Part shown: one piece after another, positions 1-7,647 of the stretch | Position numbering within the stretch: position 1 is the stretch's first letter | Layout: each line of letters starts with the position of its first letter | Source of the DNA: Elusimicrobiota bacterium | GTDB lineage: Bacteria; Elusimicrobiota; Elusimicrobia; Elusimicrobiales; UBA9959 | DNA: 18,681 nt | Reading direction: 5' to 3' | NCBI GenBank assembly: GCA_030637365.1 | Contig: DAOWGR010000044.1 | Coordinates: 1-18,681, forward strand | Position numbers and translations under genes: made by a program | Notes under the pieces: model-generated | What the model was told of the DNA's origin: nothing | Seen by the model: only the letters and a program-made list of their open reading frames with translations | The model's database searches: none

Positions 1-2
1 AC

Positions 3-71
3 CGGGAACAAACCGATGGTCGCCTTGTCTGTTTTGTCACCGCCGATGGATTTCTCAAAATTGAACGCTAA
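3..71 (+). CDS. C-terminal tail of an upstream gene (5' end outside window)
   Basis: Frame 3 is open from the window edge to a TAA at 69-71 and encodes about 22 residues ending DGFLKIER, which read like an ordinary protein C-terminus. Frame 1 is also open, with a lysine-rich end, to a TGA at 115-117 that would overlap the next start codon as ATGA. I cannot decide between the two from so little sequence; frame 2 closes near 62. No function can be assigned. Whichever frame is right, the upstream gene lies close to the kinase gene and may share its transcript. Confidence 0.3.
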   Translation, partial: REQTDGRLVCFVTADGFLKIER

Positions 72-113
72 AATTGTGTTCAATAAAAAATCCGCGAAAA
101 CCAAGAGGAAAAA

Positions 114-3100
114 ATGAAATTTCTGCCAAGGATTACCACTTTATTTCAGCGATTAATGCTGGGTATTATTCCGCTGTCTTTGGCAGGTATAAGATTGCTT
201 GGAGTATCGGCTTTTTATGTCACAAAACACCATGTTATTAATGAAATCGGTAAAAATATTGAAATCTTCAGCAAGGGCGCGGCGGCAAGTGTGGCTGATT
301 TTTTCTCTCAGCGCCGCAATGACCTTGAAACTCTTTCTCAGACTTCGCTTATCGCCGATTATTATAATAACGCCGACTATGGCTTAAATGAAGAGGCGGA
401 GCAGTATCGCCGGGGGCTGGAGCGGTATTTTCTTGATTTTTCGCGCCGCGCGGGAATTTATTTGCGAATAATTTATGTTGACGCAAGCGGGCGGGAAATT
501 TGCCATGTGGAAGGCTCAAGGATAATCGCTCCTTTGCTTTATTCCGATCGTAAAGTTTTTACAAAGACAAAAGCTCTTAAAAAAAGTGAAATTCTGAGAT
601 TCCCGGTTTCAAATGAGCCAGGCAATGGTCCCAAAGCCGTGTATTCAAAACCTGTTTTTGACATTGACGGAAGCTTCAAAGGCCTGATAGTCATGGAAAC
701 CGATTTAAAATTTCTTCAGCGGGCTTTGGAACATCTTAAGGTCGGAAACAGCGGAAGGATATTTGTTACCGACGCGCTCAATCGAACCGTGCTGTCCGAC
801 GGCGATTTTGATGATTTTTCCGATTCCGATTTTGATTTCAGTTTAAGCCTTCCGGTGAAGGATAGCGATTTTATCGTAACGGTGACGGCTTGCTTGAAAG
901 ATTTTAACGAGCCGCTGAATATTATACAGAGTTTTACATTATTGTTCGCTTTGGTGTTCTGCGTGATTGCCGCGCTTTTCGCTTATTTTACGATACGCGG
1001 GCTTACAAGGCCGGTAAAAGAGCTTGTTGACGCCACAAAACGATTCACCGGAGGGCATCTTCAGGAAAGGGTGCGCGTAAGCGGAGACGATGAAATGGGA
1101 GCGCTTGGCTCTTCTTTTAATGTAATGGCGGAACGGATTATGGAAAATACGGAAGAAATGGAATCGCGCATAACGGAACTTTTGCTTCTGCATAATATGA
1201 GCGCCGAAGTGGTTAGCAATCTTAATGAGGATAATATCTGCAAGGTGTGTTTAAAGGCCGCTGTTTCCGGCCTCGGTTTTGACAGGGGAACAATTTATCT
1301 GATAAACAAAGAAAGGACGCACCTGTTGGGGCGCAATATTCATTCGCCTCATCAGAAAGATTTTACCGATGATAATATTCGTGAAAGACGGATTCCGCTT
1401 GACGGTCAAGATGTGCTGGCGGATGTTGTGCGCGCCAGAAAACCGATAATAATTGAAAATCCTGATAAGGACCCGAGCGTCAATAAAATTTTTGTCGCCG
1501 AAGTGCAGACAAAATCTTTTTGCCTTGTGCCGATTATGACTAAACAAAAAGTGCTGGGCGTAATCGGCGTGGACAATTATTATAGCGGCAAAAAAATAAT
1601 GGCCGATCATCTTACTAACCTGATTTTATTCGCGAATTTTACGGCTCTCGCTCTCGAGAACGCTTCTCTTGTGACCGATGTCAAGCTGTCGCAGGAGCGC
1701 TATCGCGCTGTTCTGGATAATTCGCCGGAGGCTATATTGGGTTTGGACTCGTCTTTTCGCATTACAGTGTGGAATATTGGCGCTCAAAGGTTGTTCGGCT
1801 ATTCGCAAGAAGATATTGTTGGCCGGTCCGCCTCAAAATTATTTGATCCGCTGATTTTTGAGATAATTATGCGCGAAGTGAAGGCGAAGAATTTTTTCGC
1901 GGATTTGTGCGTGGCGGGAGTAGATTCCAAGGGCTTGGAGCTTGAAATGGATGTTATATGGGCGGGCTCGGGCGCGAGCGGCGATCAAAAAGAATGGACC
2001 GTGGTCATTCGCGACACATCCGAACAGCGCAAGATGCAGTCGCAGCTTATACAGGCGGAAAAACTTTCAGCGGTGGGACAGCTTATATCGGGAGTCGCTC
2101 ATGAATTGAATAATCCTCTTTCCGTTATTCTCGGCTATTCGGAGATGTTTTATAAAGAAGGCAAAGGTTCTGTGAATGTCCCGTTGGAGGATATGGCGCT
2201 GATTTATGAAAGTTCTCTGCGTTGCGGCGATATAGTGAATAATCTGCTTACCTTTGTGAGAGAAAGCCACAACAAAAAGCAAACCGTTTCCGTTACCAAG
2301 GTGGTGGATAGCGCCGTAACTCTGATGGAGTATAAACTGCGGAAAACAGATGACATAGTTATAGAAAAACTTTTTGAGGAGCATATTCCCGCGGTGATGT
2401 CTGATTTCCGGCAAATGGAACAGATAGTGGTAAATCTTATCCAAAACGCCTGCGACGCCATTGAGTCGCAATCCGGTGAGAAAAAGATAGTTATTAATGT
2501 TTATCATCGGGAGAACTTTGTTTTCATAAGCGTGGCGGATAATGGCCCCGGCATATCGGAGCAAAATCTTTTTCACATATTTGAACCTTTTTTTACAACC
2601 AAGCCGGAAGGGCAGGGAACGGGACTGGGATTGTCAATATGCCGGCGCATAGCCAAAGAGCATGGGGGACGGCTTAATTGCGACAGTTCTCCTGGCGCGG
2701 GCGCGGTATTTACTCTTGAATTGCCCATACTTAAGTTGCCGCAAGAGGATTTTGCCGGCCAGATAGAGGACTTATGTTCCATTCCGTTCGGCAAGCGCAT
2801 ACTTGTGGTTGATGATGAACAGGGTGTTTTGAAGATGATAAAAAAAACGCTTGAATCCGAGGGACAAAATGTGGAGATATCTTTGTCCGCCAGGGACGCG
2901 ATAGAAAAACTTAAAAGCGGCGATTATGACGCGGTTATTTGCGATGTTGAAATGGGGCCCGCCAAAGGATTTTCCGTAAGGGAAACGCTTTTTGAGATGA
3001 ATTCAAACATTGGTTTTATCTTTACCACCGGCAATGTGCTCAGCTCAACTCTGCTGGCCAGGCTCAAGGAGGCTCGTGTTCCTTTCCTTTTCAAACCTTT

Positions 3101-3143
3101 TAAACGCGCCGAACTTCTTTCCGCGGTGAACAAAGTGGTATGA
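114..3143 (+). CDS. Hybrid sensor histidine kinase (sensor-HAMP-GAF-PAS-HisKA-HATPase-REC)
   Basis: This is a membrane-bound signalling kinase that should autophosphorylate on histidine and pass the phosphate to its own receiver domain. Order along the 1009 residues: TM1 about 14-35; an extracytoplasmic sensor about 36-272 that resembles a double CACHE domain; TM2 about 273-295; HAMP about 296-343 (GLTRPVKELV); GAF about 376-516; PAS about 528-639; HisKA with the H-box GVAHELNNP (His663); HATPase with an N-box (NLIQNACDAIE), a G1 box (DNGPGIS) and a G2 box (GTGLGLS); and a C-terminal receiver from about 894 with the acidic pair VVDDE, phospho-acceptor Asp944 (CDVEMG), the TTG switch and the conserved Lys in FKPF. 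All catalytic residues look intact. The start is supported by AGAGGA upstream of the ATG. No HPt domain or stand-alone response regulator lies next to it, so the downstream partner is unknown. A tract with seven Asp at 229-241 in the sensor is unusual. Confidence 0.95.
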   Translation: MKFLPRITTLFQRLMLGIIPLSLAGIRLLGVSAFYVTKHHVINEIGKNIEIFSKGAAASVADFFSQRRNDLETLSQTSLIADYYNNADYGLNEEAEQYRRGLERYFLDFSRRAGIYLRIIYVDASGREICHVEGSRIIAPLLYSDRKVFTKTKALKKSEILRFPVSNEPGNGPKAVYSKPVFDIDGSFKGLIVMETDLKFLQRALEHLKVGNSGRIFVTDALNRTVLSDGDFDDFSDSDFDFSLSLPVKDSDFIVTVTACLKDFNEPLNIIQSFTLLFALVFCVIAALFAYFTIRGLTRPVKELVDATKRFTGGHLQERVRVSGDDEMGALGSSFNVMAERIMENTEEMESRITELLLLHNMSAEVVSNLNEDNICKVCLKAAVSGLGFDRGTIYLINKERTHLLGRNIHSPHQKDFTDDNIRERRIPLDGQDVLADVVRARKPIIIENPDKDPSVNKIFVAEVQTKSFCLVPIMTKQKVLGVIGVDNYYSGKKIMADHLTNLILFANFTALALENASLVTDVKLSQERYRAVLDNSPEAILGLDSSFRITVWNIGAQRLFGYSQEDIVGRSASKLFDPLIFEIIMREVKAKNFFADLCVAGVDSKGLELEMDVIWAGSGASGDQKEWTVVIRDTSEQRKMQSQLIQAEKLSAVGQLISGVAHELNNPLSVILGYSEMFYKEGKGSVNVPLEDMALIYESSLRCGDIVNNLLTFVRESHNKKQTVSVTKVVDSAVTLMEYKLRKTDDIVIEKLFEEHIPAVMSDFRQMEQIVVNLIQNACDAIESQSGEKKIVINVYHRENFVFISVADNGPGISEQNLFHIFEPFFTTKPEGQGTGLGLSICRRIAKEHGGRLNCDSSPGAGAVFTLELPILKLPQEDFAGQIEDLCSIPFGKRILVVDDEQGVLKMIKKTLESEGQNVEISLSARDAIEKLKSGDYDAVICDVEMGPAKGFSVRETLFEMNSNIGFIFTTGNVLSSTLLARLKEARVPFLFKPFKRAELLSAVNKVV

Positions 3144-3217
3144 GAAGCCATTTTGGTATTTTGCTTGTTTAAATTTGTTTCATCCGACTGCGGCGCGTAA
3201 AAACGCGACGACGAATA

Positions 3218-3246
3218 TTGACAATTTGATAAAAGGCGATTATACT
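3218..3246 (+). promoter_or_regulatory. Sigma70-type promoter for the 3284 gene
   Basis: A consensus -35 TTGACA (3218-3223) is separated by exactly 17 nt from TATACT (3241-3246, five of six matches to TATAAT). Transcription would start near 3252-3254, giving a leader of about 30 nt that contains GGAGG just before the ATG at 3284. It is the best promoter match I found in the window. Confidence 0.75.
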
Positions 3247-3283
3247 ATTTATCAGTTAACAGTTTAATTCGCGCGGAGGCTTT

Positions 3284-4021
3284 ATGAAAGTAAAAATAAT
3301 TTTTGGCTTGGCGATGCTTTTAATTCCCGCATTCTTTTTAGTATCGCAGCGATTGAATAATAATAAGCTTTCTGATTTAAGAGACGCTCCGAATTCCATA
3401 AACACTTCAGGGCAATTGCAAGATTTTTCGTCTGAAAAATTTAATAATGCTCCGTCAATTCCCCTGCCGTCGGCTCCGGCCAAAACTCGTTCAAATAACT
3501 CTAATAGTCAAACAATCATCGTGTTAAAATCCATTTCCGCCACTTTGGAGCAAAGAGGTTCCGGCACTCGGGGCGGCAGATTTTATAAAAATCAATGCGC
3601 TTGGATGGAAGGATACGACAAGGTAAAATGCATAGAACATTCTTTCGCGCTTGATTTAACCGGTAATCCTGAAAATGACGCTTATTACGAGAAAGATAGT
3701 TCAAGTCCATATCTTCGGCTAACAACTAAAGGCAAAGAATCGGTTCTTGCCGATGCGGCAAAGCAAGCCAAAGATCCTATCGGCGCTTGTTTGGATAATC
3801 TTGCCGTTAATAAAGGAAAAACCGGGCCTAAGGTCAGAATAAACAAACGGCAAGCCAAACACGCTTTATCTATTATGCGCGAATTATTTGAAATACAAAA
3901 TGAAGACGCGTTAAATCAAATGCGAAGAAACGGTTGCAAGATTGACAGGATTGAAGATATTGATAGTTGCTGGATGGAGAAGCATTGTCCCGATATTAAG
4001 CGAAGTCCGCAAAGAAGATGA
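3284..4021 (+). CDS. Exported protein of unknown function with six cysteines
   Basis: I do not recognise this 245-residue family. Residues 1-20 form a signal peptide or N-terminal anchor (Lys at 2 and 4, then a hydrophobic stretch to about 20). A low-complexity Ser/Pro/Asn linker follows to about residue 80, so the mature protein is probably periplasmic or surface-exposed. The C-terminal part holds all six cysteines (105, 116, 169, 218, 229, 235) and several Trp, which suggests a compact disulfide-stabilised domain; the disulfides are inferred. GGAGG lies 4 nt before the ATG. It has its own strong promoter and sits alone between the kinase and a convergent minus-strand ORF, so it is probably monocistronic. 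The ORF is convincing as a gene because of the promoter, SD and signal peptide, but its role is unknown. Confidence 0.8.
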   Translation: MKVKIIFGLAMLLIPAFFLVSQRLNNNKLSDLRDAPNSINTSGQLQDFSSEKFNNAPSIPLPSAPAKTRSNNSNSQTIIVLKSISATLEQRGSGTRGGRFYKNQCAWMEGYDKVKCIEHSFALDLTGNPENDAYYEKDSSSPYLRLTTKGKESVLADAAKQAKDPIGACLDNLAVNKGKTGPKVRINKRQAKHALSIMRELFEIQNEDALNQMRRNGCKIDRIEDIDSCWMEKHCPDIKRSPQRR

Positions 4022-4168
4022 ATAATAGGGACAGCGTGAAGAGCGGAACTTTAATGTTTTTATTTTTAATTAATCCGAAATTTTATATTTAGGATTTTTG
4101 ATTCCGGTTTCTTTTGATTGTCTGTCGCCTGGCGCGGCAACCCGAAAAGCAAATTCTTTTTCAGAGCC

Positions 4169-4534
4169 TTAATGCAATTTGAACTTGTCTGTTTCATCGC
4201 GCATACCATATATCATCCAAAATTTTGTCAACGCGGATTTTTTCAAGATGTCCTCGTCCGGGCTTTCATGAATCATGGGCGTCATAAACAATTCAATGTT
4301 CGTCAGGCGAATATGCCGGCAGAAAACGATTGTTTTGCCGTCGGGCGACCAAACCGGTGTGTTTTGAATGTCTTTTATTTCTTCCGTTAGGTGTATTAAT
4401 TTTGGAAAATCGCGAGGATATTGACCCGGAAGTTTGAAGATATTATTTACGGCGCAGGCCGAGAAGATGACAGTTATGATAATCGGCGCCGCTTTTGGGA
4501 GATTTAGGGATGTCTTAATGTTTCTGATTTTCAT
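4169..4534 (-). pseudogene. Truncated PD40/TolB-like beta-propeller protein
   Basis: The minus-strand frame encodes 121 residues with an N-terminal hydrophobic segment ending ACAVNN, a poor but possible lipobox. It then has the PD40 blade signature VWSPDGKTIVF, which is diagnostic of TolB-like/WD40-like propellers. Such proteins normally have several blades and 300 or more residues. Here only one blade motif is present and the frame stops at 4169. In the remaining 150 nt before the convergent gene no further blade is visible in any minus frame. I therefore read it as a degraded or truncated gene, although a short expressed lipoprotein cannot be excluded. GGAAAG lies a few bases before the ATG. 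The + strand ORF over the same stretch has no recognisable motif. Confidence 0.55.
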
Positions 4535-4587
4535 AAACTTTCCAAAAAATATTATATGAAAATATATAAAAAAGGGATGGCATGCTT

Positions 4588-4616
4588 TTGACGTTTTTTT
4601 GTATTATAGGTTTAAG
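4588..4616 (+). promoter_or_regulatory. Possible promoter for the FKBP gene
   Basis: TTGACG (4588-4593, five of six matches) is followed after 17 nt by TTTAAG (4611-4616, four of six). Transcription would begin about 25 nt before the ATG at 4648. The -10 match is weak, so this is only a candidate. Confidence 0.35.
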
Positions 4617-4647
4617 AAGTCATATTCTAAAAGTTGGAGGACTAATA

Positions 4648-5319
4648 ATGAAAAAAGCACTTTTGACGGCAATCGTATTCCTTATGCCGGCGTTTTCTTT
4701 TGCCGGTGAAGCGCCTAAAACCGAAGAACAGAAAACGCTTTATTTTCTTGGCGCGACCATTAGCAGGAATTTAAAACAATTTGATCTGACAAAGGATGAA
4801 ACAAAATACATAATAATGGGTTTTTCCGAAACCATTAAAGGGGAAAAATCCAGGGTGGATGATTCTTATGGAGTTAAAATCAATGAGTTTTTTATGAAAA
4901 AACGCGAAGAGAGCGCCAAAAAGGAAAAGGCTAAAGCCGCTGAGTTTATTAAAAATTATCTTAACAAAAATAAAAAGGCCAAAAAATTTGACTCGGGCCT
5001 TGTGTATCTCAGAACTAAAAAAGGGAAAGGAAAATCTCCGAAAGAAACCGACACCGTGAAAGTCCATTATCACGGAACAACCATAGACGGCAAGGTTTTT
5101 GACAGTTCCGTGGATAGAAAACAGCCGGCGGAATTTCCGCTCAGAGCCGTTATTTCTTGTTGGACTGAAGGTCTTCAGAAAATGAAAGTTGGGGAAAAGG
5201 GAACGCTTTTATGCCCTTCCGATATAGCTTACGGCGACGCGGGCAGGCCTCCCACCATAGCGCCGGGCGCAACTTTAATGTTTGATGTTGAGCTTCTTGA
5301 TATCGTAAAAAAGAAATAA
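4648..5319 (+). CDS. Exported FKBP-type peptidyl-prolyl cis-trans isomerase (FkpA/Mip-like)
   Basis: This enzyme catalyses cis-trans isomerisation of X-Pro bonds in exported proteins. The 223-residue product has a clear signal peptide (MKKALLTA..., likely cleavage after AFSFA), an N-terminal helical, Lys-rich region about 22-127 like the dimerisation domain of FkpA/Mip, and a C-terminal FKBP domain about 128-219. The domain keeps the expected pocket residues: Tyr141 (VHYHG), Phe151-Asp152 (KVFDSS), Trp172 (WTEGL), the Tyr of AYGDAG and the Phe of MFDVEL. A frame-equivalent ATG exists at 4582, but I chose 4648 because GGAGG lies 7 nt upstream and the signal peptide begins there. An inverted repeat lies just downstream. 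Confidence 0.93.
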   Translation: MKKALLTAIVFLMPAFSFAGEAPKTEEQKTLYFLGATISRNLKQFDLTKDETKYIIMGFSETIKGEKSRVDDSYGVKINEFFMKKREESAKKEKAKAAEFIKNYLNKNKKAKKFDSGLVYLRTKKGKGKSPKETDTVKVHYHGTTIDGKVFDSSVDRKQPAEFPLRAVISCWTEGLQKMKVGEKGTLLCPSDIAYGDAGRPPTIAPGATLMFDVELLDIVKKK

Positions 5320-5346
5320 TTTTATTTGTTTTACTACAGCACATTG

Positions 5347-5382
5347 CCAAATACCCTGTTTTGCATTATACAGGGTATTTGG
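5347..5382 (+). promoter_or_regulatory. Perfect 12-bp inverted repeat between FKBP and exchanger genes
   Basis: CCAAATACCCTG (5347-5358) pairs perfectly with CAGGGTATTTGG (5371-5382) around a 12-nt AT-rich loop. No T-run follows, so it is not a standard intrinsic terminator. It ends 21 nt before the exchanger start at 5404, where an operator or 5'-UTR structure could act. A U-less terminator is the alternative. Confidence 0.6.
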
Positions 5383-5403
5383 ATAAATTGGGATAATTTA
5401 TAG

Positions 5404-6342
5404 ATGCCGAATACTTTTCTTTGGATAATAATTTTTGTAATAAGTTTATTTACTCTAATTAAAGCTTCTGATTGTTTTACCGACGCTTCCGAAAAAATAG
5501 GATTATATTTTGGTTTGCCGTCTTTTGTTATAGGAGTCACTATCGTGGCGATAGGGACTTCTTTGCCTGAACTGGTATCCTCGATTGTTGCCGTTTTGAA
5601 AAACTCTCCCGAAATAGTGGTTGGAAATGTTATCGGTTCAAATATCACGAATATTCTTCTTGTTTTGGGAGTCGCGGCGATTATCGGCAAAGAAATCAAA
5701 ATCACTTACAAAAATTTATACATCGATGTTTTGCTTTTGCTGGCATCGGCTTTCTTGCTTTCATTAACTGTTTTAGACGGCGAGTTTACTTTGCCCGAGG
5801 CTTTAACATGCCTTTTGGGAGCGGTGTTTTATCTGGCATACACCTTAAGAATTGAAAAAGAACCTGAACATTCTGAAACTAAAAAAACAAAAAAACTGGA
5901 AACCAAGACGATAGCCATTCTCGTCGGCAGTTCGGTGTTTATTTATCTTGGCGCTGAATATACCGTTGAATCAGTTCTCAAATTATCGGAAATATTTAAA
6001 ATGGGAAAGGAAGTAATAGCGATTAGCGCGGTCGCTTTCGGCACTTCTTTGCCGGAATTGACCGTGACTATTACGGCCGCAAAAAAAGGGAACCCCGAGA
6101 TGGCGATTGGCAATGTGCTTGGCTCAAATATATTCAATACTTTTGTCGTAATGGGGATTCCCGCTTTATTCGGTTCTTTGCTTGTTCCGCGAAGCATCCT
6201 TAATTTCGGTTTGCCGATGATGTTGGTGGCGACACTATTGTATTTCTTTGTGATATACGATAGAAAAGTAAAAAAATGGGAAGGCTGGCTTCTTTTGGTT
6301 TCATATTTATTCTTCATTGGAAAAGTGTTGAATTTATTTTAA
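5404..6342 (+). CDS. Na+/Ca2+ exchanger, CaCA family (YrbG-like)
   Basis: This polytopic inner-membrane antiporter of 312 residues exchanges Ca2+ (or a related cation) for Na+ (or H+). It shows the internal duplication that defines the family. Alpha-1 has IGTSLPEL (50-57) and GNVIGSN (74-80); alpha-2 has FGTSLPEL (212-219) and GNVLGSN (236-242). The cation-coordinating Glu is present in both (56 and 218). About ten hydrophobic segments are visible, and a charged cytoplasmic loop lies about 155-172 (rich in Lys, Thr and Glu). No good Shine-Dalgarno precedes the ATG; only GGGAT is visible, well upstream. The gene lies 84 nt after the FKBP gene and may be cotranscribed or controlled through the inverted repeat between them. 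Ion specificity cannot be told from sequence. Confidence 0.93.
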   Translation: MPNTFLWIIIFVISLFTLIKASDCFTDASEKIGLYFGLPSFVIGVTIVAIGTSLPELVSSIVAVLKNSPEIVVGNVIGSNITNILLVLGVAAIIGKEIKITYKNLYIDVLLLLASAFLLSLTVLDGEFTLPEALTCLLGAVFYLAYTLRIEKEPEHSETKKTKKLETKTIAILVGSSVFIYLGAEYTVESVLKLSEIFKMGKEVIAISAVAFGTSLPELTVTITAAKKGNPEMAIGNVLGSNIFNTFVVMGIPALFGSLLVPRSILNFGLPMMLVATLLYFFVIYDRKVKKWEGWLLLVSYLFFIGKVLNLF

Positions 6343-6360
6343 TTTGCTTGCAAATTAAAA
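6337..6360 (+). repeat. 11-bp near-perfect palindrome over the exchanger stop codon
   Basis: TTTTAATTTGC (6337-6347) and GCAAATTAAAA (6350-6360) are exact reverse complements separated by TT. The stop codon TAA (6340-6342) lies inside the left arm. It could be a bidirectional AT-rich hairpin at the gene end or a dyad operator for the gene at 6494. It lacks the GC-rich stem of a classical terminator. Confidence 0.5.
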
Positions 6361-6493
6361 GAATCCGCATAATGTTTTCAATTTTTTGTTAAACAGGATT
6401 AATGGAATAATGCGTATGCGCGGGGTTGAATTTTTCTATGTTTTTTTATAAAGTTTGAGTAGATTTGTTTACAATAAATATCAGGAGGCAGTA

Positions 6494-7480
6494 ATGGATA
6501 ATAAAACATTTAAGATTGTATTGCTTTTAGCTCTTCCCGCTTCGGGAAAATCGGAAGTTAGAAAGTATCTGGCCAATATACCGCCGGAAGTTTTAAAAAA
6601 TGATTTGCATATAGGCGAGAATCTTCAGCTTGATGATTTTCCTTATGTTCACATTATGAGAAGAATAGATGATGAACTTTTGGCTCTTGGCAAGGAAAGA
6701 GTTTTTTTTCAATCGGGAGACAAGTCCTTTATAAATCCCAAGGATTGGGGAACACTGATTCATCTTGTAAATGAAGATTATGACGACTTGATGAATAATA
6801 ATATTCTGACTCCCGCGTCGGCGGGAGAACTTATTTGTTCCAGAATTGAAAGCGCCGCGATAAAGACGGGCATGGAACCGAGACTTTCAATTATTGAACA
6901 AGAGGCAATGAAGACCGTATATTCCAAACTTGAAAAAGAAGCCGCTGATCTTTTAAAAGAAAAATACGCGCAGTATACCGATTCTTTTGAGGACAAAACG
7001 ATAATTATAGAGTTTGCCAGAGGAGGGCCGCACGGCTCTTCAATGCCTTTGACTCCTCCTTTCGGGTATAGCCATTCAATAGGCAGCTTATCCAAAGAAA
7101 TTCTTGAAAAAGCCGTTGTATTGTATATTTGGGTTACGCCTGAAGAATCCCGGCGGAAAAATGATGCCAGAACAAATCCTGATGATCCGGGTTCCATATT
7201 GCATCACGGAGTTCCCATTGATGTAATGATGAACGATTATGGAACGGATGATATGGATTGGCTTGAGGAAAATTCGGATAAAAAGGGCGTTATTACCATT
7301 GAAGCTGAAGGAGTGAAATATGATATTCCGATAGGCCGATTTGATAATAGAGTGGATAAAACAAGTTTTTTGAGAGATGAAAAAAATCTTTGGCCTAAAG
7401 AAAAGGTTGAAGCTGTGCACGCCGGCATAAAAAGCGCTTGCGATAAAATCTACGGGCTGAAAGAAGAAGTAAAAAAATAA
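6494..7480 (+). CDS. Uncharacterised P-loop NTPase, possible kinase-like protein
   Basis: I do not recognise the family of this 328-residue protein. It begins with a hydrophobic strand running into a Walker A-like loop, ALPASGKS (13-20, Lys19), where the usual first Gly is Ala. A second hydrophobic strand IIIEFARGG (170-178, Glu173) fits a Walker B position. A third strand, LYIWVTPEESRRKN (210-223), ends in a basic stretch like the LID arginines of nucleotide kinases. The rest is charged, with no signal peptide or TM, so it should be cytoplasmic. A small-molecule or RNA kinase, or a regulatory NTPase, are options; no substrate is evident. The ORF is open from 6455, but AGGAGG (6482-6487) places the start at ATG 6494. 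It is monocistronic, closed by an intrinsic terminator. Confidence 0.85.
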   Translation: MDNKTFKIVLLLALPASGKSEVRKYLANIPPEVLKNDLHIGENLQLDDFPYVHIMRRIDDELLALGKERVFFQSGDKSFINPKDWGTLIHLVNEDYDDLMNNNILTPASAGELICSRIESAAIKTGMEPRLSIIEQEAMKTVYSKLEKEAADLLKEKYAQYTDSFEDKTIIIEFARGGPHGSSMPLTPPFGYSHSIGSLSKEILEKAVVLYIWVTPEESRRKNDARTNPDDPGSILHHGVPIDVMMNDYGTDDMDWLEENSDKKGVITIEAEGVKYDIPIGRFDNRVDKTSFLRDEKNLWPKEKVEAVHAGIKSACDKIYGLKEEVKK

Positions 7481-7500
7481 GTTTTTTAGCGTATAAACTA

Positions 7501-7545
7501 AAAAAAGCCGATAGCTGAAAAATGTTATCGGCTTTTTTCTTTTTT
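7501..7545 (+). terminator. Intrinsic terminator after the P-loop gene
   Basis: An A-run plus AGCCGATA (left arm to 7513) pairs with TATCGGCT (from 7526) around a 12-nt loop, followed by T-rich sequence (7533-7545). The A-run upstream of the stem means it could also work on the opposite strand. Confidence 0.88.
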
Positions 7546-7595
7546 AGAATGGATTCCAAGACACTCTGATATTTACATATTTGCAATTATATTAA

Positions 7596-7624
7596 TGGAA
7601 TTATATCTTTATTTGTAATATAAT
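7596..7624 (+). promoter_or_regulatory. Candidate tRNA promoter
   Basis: A perfect TATAAT (7619-7624) lies 23 nt before the tRNA. The hexamer 17 nt further upstream (TGGAAT, 7596-7601) matches TTGACA at only three positions, so the -10 carries the case. Confidence 0.45.
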
Positions 7625-7647
7625 TGTTATCGGACACCTGTTTTTAT

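Noticed and set aside
3194..3207. CGCGT/ACGCG hairpin after the kinase gene
   Set aside because: Only 5 bp with an A4 loop and no T-run; too weak to call a terminator.
4118..4390. + strand ORF of 90 codons
   Set aside because: It overlaps the minus-strand ORF that carries the PD40 signature, shows no motif of its own and has no RBS.
4578..4593. Sigma54-like TGGCATG then TTGAC
   Set aside because: The spacing between the GG and GC-equivalent blocks is off by one and the second block lacks GC; the gene does not need it.
4582..4647. Upstream ATG extending the FKBP protein by 22 residues
   Set aside because: The GGAGG at 4636-4640 and the signal peptide both point to ATG 4648; the extension would bury the signal sequence.
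6426..6452. TTGAAT and TATAAA as promoter for the P-loop gene
   Set aside because: The spacer is only 15 nt and other AT-rich hexamers nearby fit about as well.
6455..6493. Upstream start (GTG/TTG-like or ATG extension) of the P-loop gene
   Set aside because: AGGAGG is placed correctly for ATG 6494, and the extension has no support.
6810..6827. CTCCCGC/GCGGGAG hairpin inside the P-loop gene
   Set aside because: 7 bp within normal coding sequence (LTPASAGEL) and no sign of an inserted element; may be chance.
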